From contig CAJTRG010000005.1 of assembly GCA_910578585.1 (NCBI GenBank), positions 1-64,000 on the forward strand: a stretch of 64,000 nt of DNA, in the 5' to 3' direction. Origin of the DNA: an uncultured Mailhella sp. Its GTDB lineage: Bacteria; Desulfobacterota; Desulfovibrionia; Desulfovibrionales; Desulfovibrionaceae. Both the position numbers and the translations under genes were made by a program. This document shows positions 59,481-64,000 of the stretch, piece by piece; within the stretch, counting starts at the first letter, position 1; each line of letters starts with the position of its first letter. The notes beneath the pieces were generated by a model that did not search any database, was not told the DNA's origin, and was given only the letters and a program-made list of their open reading frames with translations.

Positions 59481-60491
59481 ATGAAAATTTCTCTTCCCAA
59501 TAATACAGCGGTTGTTTTTCGTCTGAGCGCCATGGGTGATGTGACCCTGCTTTCCGGGGTTTTAGCTTATTGGCACGAACAGTTCCAAACCAAATTTATT
59601 TTGATTACCCGTAAAGAATTTGCCCCCTTATTTGAAAATCACCCTGCCATTGCCGGCATTGAGCCCCTTTCCAAAGAAAATTTAGCCTATAAAGACTATA
59701 ATCAAATCTGCAAAAAACTGGCTGATAAATACGCGGATTTTCCGCTGCTGGATTTGCATGCCTCCACCCGTTCCCGCCTTTTGGCCCGTATCTGGAAAAC
59801 AAGCGTGTACCGCTATAATAAAATGCCCATTTTACGCCGTCTCTTTCTTTGGACTAAAGGGAAAATCGGAAAATCTGCCCTGCTTGAAAAAAATGTTTGC
59901 CAGCGTTATGCAAGCCTTTTATGCGAAGAAAACATTGCTCGTTCTTTGCTTAAGCCGCAAATTTTTCTTACTCCTGAAGAAAAAAATACTGCCCAAACTG
60001 CACTTGCCGAACTTTTCCCTGAAAACAGCAAAAAAATTCTTGCCATCCACCCCTTTGCCACCCACAGCGCCAAAACCCTGCCCATGCCACGCTGGCAGGA
60101 AATAGCCGAGAAACTCAGCTCAGACTGTCAAATCCTTTTTGTGGGACTGGGGGATCTGCCTGAAAATATGCCCGGCAAAAGTCTTGTCAACAAAACCAGC
60201 CTGCGCGAACTTTGCGCCATTTTAAGCCAATGCAGCCTTCTGCTCACAGGCGATTCCGGCCCCATGCATTTAGCCAATGCCGTTGATATTCCACTGCTGG
60301 CACTCTTTGGCCCCACTACAAGAGAATGGGGATTTTTCCCGGAAGGCGAACATGTGCATATTCTGCAAAAAGACATGCCTTGCCGGCCCTGCTCCCTGCA
60401 CGGTAAACAAAAATGCACACAGGAAATATCTTGTTTAGAAAAAATCTCCACAGAAGAAATTATACAACAAGTCAAAACACTGCTTTCCTAA
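59481..60491 (+). CDS. Glycosyltransferase family 9 (heptosyltransferase-like)
   Basis: 336 residues, GT-B fold. VVFRLSAMGDVTLLSGVL (11-28) is the N-terminal GT9 motif, and LLTGDSGPMHLANAVDIPLLALFGPT is the C-terminal nucleotide-sugar motif. It adds heptose or a related sugar to the LPS inner core at the cytoplasmic membrane. Six cysteines cluster late (MPCRPCSLHGKQKC...SCLEK), as in heptosyltransferase III-like members. No other LPS core gene is adjacent. Confidence 0.88.
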   Translation: MKISLPNNTAVVFRLSAMGDVTLLSGVLAYWHEQFQTKFILITRKEFAPLFENHPAIAGIEPLSKENLAYKDYNQICKKLADKYADFPLLDLHASTRSRLLARIWKTSVYRYNKMPILRRLFLWTKGKIGKSALLEKNVCQRYASLLCEENIARSLLKPQIFLTPEEKNTAQTALAELFPENSKKILAIHPFATHSAKTLPMPRWQEIAEKLSSDCQILFVGLGDLPENMPGKSLVNKTSLRELCAILSQCSLLLTGDSGPMHLANAVDIPLLALFGPTTREWGFFPEGEHVHILQKDMPCRPCSLHGKQKCTQEISCLEKISTEEIIQQVKTLLS

Positions 60492-60526
60492 AACTATGCA
60501 GCAGAATATTTATACATGCTTTTCAT

Positions 60527-60554
60527 TGCATAAAATGAAAAAATCGTATAGTAT
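60527..60554 (+). promoter_or_regulatory. Candidate promoter of the M23 peptidase operon
   Basis: TTGCAT (60527-60532), 16 bases, TAGTAT (60549-60554). Confidence 0.45.
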
Positions 60555-60579
60555 ATGCCATTCTTATAAAGGATAAAGG

Positions 60580-61560
60580 ATGAAAACAGCGTTTCATATA
60601 GTGTGGACTGCATGCCTTGGCATGGTTTTACTCTTCATTTTTTCCTCCTGCCCTGCTTTTGCAATCAATTTTGAGGTACCAAACAAAGTCAGTCAGGGAC
60701 GAGGCTTCTTAGTGAAAATTGAAGACACAGCTCCCTTTTCCGGAAAAATTATCTGGCGGCAAAAAGAAATTGCTTTTACAGCAAAAGAAATCAGCACCGG
60801 CTATACTGCCCAGGTGCTCCTCGGTATGCCCATTGACGCCAAAAATAAAGAATTTGTCACTCTTACTGTCAATGATAAGAAAATCACCAAAGAAGTAACG
60901 CCCCTTCCTGTGAAGTGGGTCACCCATAAACTGACTGTTGCTCCCAAATATGTTGAGCCGCCTAAAGAATTGACCGAAAGACTGCAAAAAGAACGCACAG
61001 CCACCAAAAAAATTCTTGCCACCATAAGCTCAAATCCCACCTGGAAACTTCCCTTTACCCGGCCTGTCAAAGGTACTATCAGCGGATCTTTTGCAGCACG
61101 CCGTGTATTCAATGATAAACCCCGTTCCCCACACCTTGGCACGGACATGCGCGGAGCCATTGGTACGAATATTTTAGCCATGGCTGACGGCGTTGTCCTC
61201 CTTGCAAAGGAACATTATTATTCAGGCAATGCAGTTTGGATTGACCACGGCCAAGGGGTTATTTCCATGTATGGGCATATGTCTAAATTTGCCGTCAAAA
61301 CCGGAGATAAAATCAAACAGGGACAAAAAATCGGTGAAGTGGGCGCAACGGGCAGAGTCACAGGCCCTCATCTTCATTTAAGCCTGTATATCCAAGGAGT
61401 TGCAGTTGACGTTGTGCCATTTTTCAGAACCAATCCCCTCGAAGTTATTGGCGGGCCCACCAAGGAAGAGCCTCGCCCTCAGCCCAAAGAACCAGCCGCC
61501 CAAAAAGCCAAAACCAGCAAGAAATACACGAAAGTAAAAACTACCAATAAAACAAAATAG
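60580..61560 (+). CDS. Secreted M23-family (LytM) peptidoglycan endopeptidase
   Basis: 326 residues. Signal peptide (cleavage near AFA-I, 28). A beta-sandwich-like N-terminal part (30-125) precedes a helix (126-150) and the LytM domain with a complete zinc site: H185 and D189 (PHLGTD), H264 and H266 (GPHLHLSLY). The enzyme should cut peptide cross-links in the periplasm. The tail is Lys/Pro/Thr-rich. It lies 8 bp before xseB and opens the run xseB-ispA-dxs. Confidence 0.92.
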   Translation: MKTAFHIVWTACLGMVLLFIFSSCPAFAINFEVPNKVSQGRGFLVKIEDTAPFSGKIIWRQKEIAFTAKEISTGYTAQVLLGMPIDAKNKEFVTLTVNDKKITKEVTPLPVKWVTHKLTVAPKYVEPPKELTERLQKERTATKKILATISSNPTWKLPFTRPVKGTISGSFAARRVFNDKPRSPHLGTDMRGAIGTNILAMADGVVLLAKEHYYSGNAVWIDHGQGVISMYGHMSKFAVKTGDKIKQGQKIGEVGATGRVTGPHLHLSLYIQGVAVDVVPFFRTNPLEVIGGPTKEEPRPQPKEPAAQKAKTSKKYTKVKTTNKTK

Positions 61561-61568
61561 AGATATGT

Positions 61569-61820
61569 ATGGCCAAAGAACTCAGTTTTGAAAATAAAAT
61601 GGATAGATTGCAAGAAATTGTCAGCCTTTTGGAACAAGGAAAAGTTTCCCTTGCCGACAGTGTAAAGCTCTATAAAGAGGGACTTGACCTCACCACCAAA
61701 TGCAAGGAAGAATTGGAAAAAGCCAAACATGAAGTCAAAATTTTACAAAATGATGAGCTTGAAAATTTTGATTCTGACATTGACCATTCCTACTCTTCCG
61801 ACGAAGAAATCCACTTTTAA
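61569..61820 (+). CDS. xseB: Exodeoxyribonuclease VII small subunit
   Basis: 83 residues. The family core is LSFENKMDRLQEIVSLLEQGKVSLADSVKLYKEG, a helical hairpin that binds the large subunit XseA, followed by an acidic tail. ExoVII degrades single-stranded DNA. xseB-ispA-dxs is a widespread gene order. xseA is not in the window. Confidence 0.95.
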   Translation: MAKELSFENKMDRLQEIVSLLEQGKVSLADSVKLYKEGLDLTTKCKEELEKAKHEVKILQNDELENFDSDIDHSYSSDEEIHF

Positions 61821-61831
61821 ACGAGAATACT

Positions 61832-62863
61832 ATGCAGCACCTTCAAAATCTTTTTCTGGAAAATTTTACCATTCCCCAGGAATATATCCTTCTTTTTGAA
61901 CAAATTCACCTGCTTGGCATGAAAGATAAAGAAGAAGAATTCAATACACTTCATAAACAATTGATGAAGCAGCGCGTGCAGGCTGTTGAAAAAGCGCTGG
62001 ACAGCATTTTGAAGGGCGCGGAAATTCCTCCCCGTCTTTCCGAAGCCATGCGCTACAGTCTGCTGGCAGGAGGCAAACGCCTGCGTCCAACCCTTTGTCT
62101 TTCCATGGCAAAGCTTTGCGCCCACGCCAGACGAGATAAAAATTTATGGGTTCTCGCCATGCCCTTTGCCATTGCCCTTGAAATGATCCATACGTATTCC
62201 CTTATTCATGATGATTTGCCTGCCATGGATAATGATGATCTGAGACGCGGCAAACCCACCTGCCATAAAGCTTTTAATGAAGCAACCGCCATTTTGGCCG
62301 GAGACGGGCTTTTATCTGATGCTTTTTGGTTTATGACAGACTGCAATCTGCCTGCGCAGAATGTTGTGCAAAGCATACAGCTTATTGCTCAGGCCATTGG
62401 CTCAGAAGGCATGGTCGGCGGACAAATGCTGGATATGGAAGCAGAAGAGCGCAAACTCAATCTTGAGGAACTCAGCGTTTTAAATGCAAAGAAAACAGGA
62501 GCTCTTTTGCAATGCGCCTGCCTTTCCGGAGCAACCCTTATGGGTGCATCCGATATCATGAAACGATATATCAAAGAATACGGAACCAGTATGGGCATTG
62601 CCTTTCAAATTATTGATGATGTGCTTGATGTTATTGGCGATGCTGCCCTGCTTGGCAAAAATACCGGCAGTGATGAAGCAAACCAGAAATCCACCTGGGT
62701 TTCTTTGCTTGGCATTGAAGAAAGCAAGAAAAAGGCTGTAGAATATTGCAGCACTGCCAATCAGGCATTGCAGGAACTTGCCAAAAATGAACCCTTGCTC
62801 GATAAGGGTGAACAATACTTTTTACAAAAAACAACCAGTGATATGGCATATAGAGTTTACTAA
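61832..62863 (+). CDS. ispA: Farnesyl/geranyl diphosphate synthase
   Basis: 343 residues as read. It condenses IPP with DMAPP and GPP to form farnesyl diphosphate for quinone and undecaprenol synthesis. The first aspartate-rich motif is HDDLPAMDNDD with Asp at 127-128 and 133-135; the second is IIDDVLDVIGD. The chosen start 12 bp after xseB adds about 29 residues compared with the family; a start at the MKDKEEEF methionine (61919) gives the usual size but has no ribosome site. The stop overlaps the dxs start in TAATG. Confidence 0.93.
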   Translation: MQHLQNLFLENFTIPQEYILLFEQIHLLGMKDKEEEFNTLHKQLMKQRVQAVEKALDSILKGAEIPPRLSEAMRYSLLAGGKRLRPTLCLSMAKLCAHARRDKNLWVLAMPFAIALEMIHTYSLIHDDLPAMDNDDLRRGKPTCHKAFNEATAILAGDGLLSDAFWFMTDCNLPAQNVVQSIQLIAQAIGSEGMVGGQMLDMEAEERKLNLEELSVLNAKKTGALLQCACLSGATLMGASDIMKRYIKEYGTSMGIAFQIIDDVLDVIGDAALLGKNTGSDEANQKSTWVSLLGIEESKKKAVEYCSTANQALQELAKNEPLLDKGEQYFLQKTTSDMAYRVY

Positions 62864-64000
62864 TGGCTGACTTTACACTTCCAAAGTCTCTTCAGGACGA
62901 GAATTTACCGCATAGTGTCAAGGACATGAGCCTTGAAGAAAAACAACAATTAGCCTGCGATATCAGGCAGACGATTATTCAGGTTGTAGCCAAAAACGGC
63001 GGGCATCTAGCGCCCTCCCTTGGGGTTGTGGAACTGACTCTGGCTTTGCTTACGGTTTTTGATCCTTCCACTGACCACATTATCTGGGATGTGGGCCATC
63101 AATGCTATCCTTGGAAACTGCTGACTAAACGCGCGAAAAAATTTAATACCCTGCGCCAGCTCCATGGTCTTGCCGGTTTCCCAAAGATCAGCGAAAGTCC
63201 TGAATTTGACCGCTTTGTGGGCGGACATGCTTCTGTCAGCATTTCTGCCGGACTTGGCATGGCCATGGCTCGGGATTTAAACGGCACCCACGAAAATGTG
63301 ATTTCTGTGATTGGTGACGGAGCACTGACAGGCGGACTGGCATTTGAAGCCCTGAATCAGGCTGGCGCTCTCAATAAACGCATGATTGTTGTGCTCAATG
63401 AAAACGGCATGTCTATTTCCAATAATGTCGGCGCCTTATCCCAATTTTTGAGCCGAAACCTTGCCCATAAAAACTTTTTGACCTTCAAAGAAGTCACAGG
63501 CGAGCTTTTAAAACGTATCCCAAAAATCGGCGATACTCTCTACAATATTGCGGATAAAGGCGAAAAAAGTTTCAAAACCTTCTTTACGCAAGGGATGATT
63601 TTTGAGGCACTGGGCTTCAACTATATTGGCCCCATTGACGGTAATAATTTGGAAGAACTCATCCGCCACCTTGAAATTGCCAAGGAAGCGGAAAAGCCCA
63701 TTTTACTGCATATCCGCACGAAAAAGGGTCTTGGCTATCCGCCAGCGGAAAATAATCCGTCCCGCTTCCACCGTGTTCCGGGATTTGAACCGGAAACTGG
63801 TCTTGTGCCAACCCCAAAAATTAACGCTGAACAAGGCCCCGGCTTTACCAAAATTTTTGGAAAGAGCCTTTGTGAACTTGCCAGTGAAGATAAGAAGATT
63901 GTGGCCATTTGCGCGGCAATGCCGGACGGCACAGGCCTTGGCGAATTTCATTCCCGCTTCCCTGATCGCTTTATTGATGTGGGCATTTGCGAAGAACACG
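62863..64000 (+). CDS. dxs: 1-deoxy-D-xylulose-5-phosphate synthase (partial)
   Basis: About 379 of roughly 620 residues are present; the gene runs off the right edge. Dxs condenses pyruvate and glyceraldehyde 3-phosphate with thiamine diphosphate as the first step of the MEP isoprenoid route. WDVGHQCYPWKLLTKR, RFVGGHASVSISAGLGMA and the ThDP-binding motif GDGALTGGLAFEAL with LNENGMSISNNVGAL are clear, and ICEEH near the edge holds the catalytic Glu. Start ATG at 62863 shares a base with the ispA stop, so the two are translationally coupled. Confidence 0.95.
   Translation, partial: MADFTLPKSLQDENLPHSVKDMSLEEKQQLACDIRQTIIQVVAKNGGHLAPSLGVVELTLALLTVFDPSTDHIIWDVGHQCYPWKLLTKRAKKFNTLRQLHGLAGFPKISESPEFDRFVGGHASVSISAGLGMAMARDLNGTHENVISVIGDGALTGGLAFEALNQAGALNKRMIVVLNENGMSISNNVGALSQFLSRNLAHKNFLTFKEVTGELLKRIPKIGDTLYNIADKGEKSFKTFFTQGMIFEALGFNYIGPIDGNNLEELIRHLEIAKEAEKPILLHIRTKKGLGYPPAENNPSRFHRVPGFEPETGLVPTPKINAEQGPGFTKIFGKSLCELASEDKKIVAICAAMPDGTGLGEFHSRFPDRFIDVGICEEH

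Noticed and set aside
1..64000. CRISPR arrays, tRNA or rRNA genes, known anti-phage defence islands
   Set aside because: Both strands were scanned by eye; no regularly spaced repeats, cloverleaf tRNA, rRNA signature or defence gene cluster was found.

Overview
The window is about 64 kb of chromosome with a low to moderate GC content. It most likely comes from a Desulfovibrionaceae sulfidogen (Desulfobacterota). This is inferred from a canonical DsrC with both C-terminal cysteines, a Desulfovibrio-type short-chain flavodoxin, a secreted CbiK-type cobaltochelatase, a type III glutamine synthetase, a proton-pumping pyrophosphatase and RpoN-linked flagellar genes. A low-GC gut lineage related to Taurinivorans, Bilophila or Lawsonia would fit, but the sequence alone does not prove it. 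I see no rRNA, tRNA, CRISPR array, prophage or intact insertion sequence. The window is mostly ordinary core genome with some regulatory novelties.

Layout. 1-8.3 kb: a glycosyltransferase; a cobalamin riboswitch controlling a periplasmic CbiK cobaltochelatase and a permease; two tandem secreted paralogues of unknown function; a Fur-box-controlled flavodoxin operon; an MFS transporter. 8.3-13.9 kb (minus strand): an ACT protein and TatA, then a five-gene run containing LysO, a TVP38 protein and a large protein with degenerate GGDEF-like and TPR regions. 13.9-19.4 kb (plus): phosphomannomutase, Pcm, a YitT-like protein and GlnN. 19.4-23.5 kb: a decayed RidA-family gene, then flgF-flgG-flgA-flgH (minus) behind a sigma-54 promoter. 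23.5-31.4 kb (minus): HtpG, a WcbI-like protein, a lipoprotein, a VWA-OmpA protein, a nonsense-mutated antitoxin relic, DsrC, a CBS-ACT protein and a YchJ-like protein.

31.8-36.2 kb (plus): ffh-rpsP, two very small membrane ORFs and a Kef-type antiporter. 36.4-41.2 kb (minus): lptD, comM and a VKOR-thioredoxin fusion. 41.4-46.2 kb (plus): alanine racemase, HppA, and two secreted histidine-rich proteins with homologous sigma-54 control regions. 46.3-57.6 kb (minus): a methyltransferase, Xer recombinase, DprA, CpoB, L28, an anchored envelope protein, an L,D-transpeptidase, PyrE, PurB, a 36-residue basic protein and Dgt. 57.7-64 kb (plus): OsmC, YedE, a GT9 heptosyltransferase, an M23 peptidase, and xseB-ispA-dxs (dxs runs off the right edge).

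Most notable observations: (1) the duplicated enhancer / IHF-like / sigma-54 control region in front of a 57-residue secreted His-Gly peptide and a Spy/ZraP-like protein, which looks like a small metal or envelope-stress regulon; (2) a hairpin covering the htpG ribosome binding site that overlaps a heat-shock-like promoter; (3) a 73-bp two-hairpin repeat found just after two unrelated stop codons; (4) a Fur-type operator over the -35 of an operon encoding a Cys-tailed STAS-like protein and flavodoxin; (5) small genes shorter than usual annotation cut-offs.
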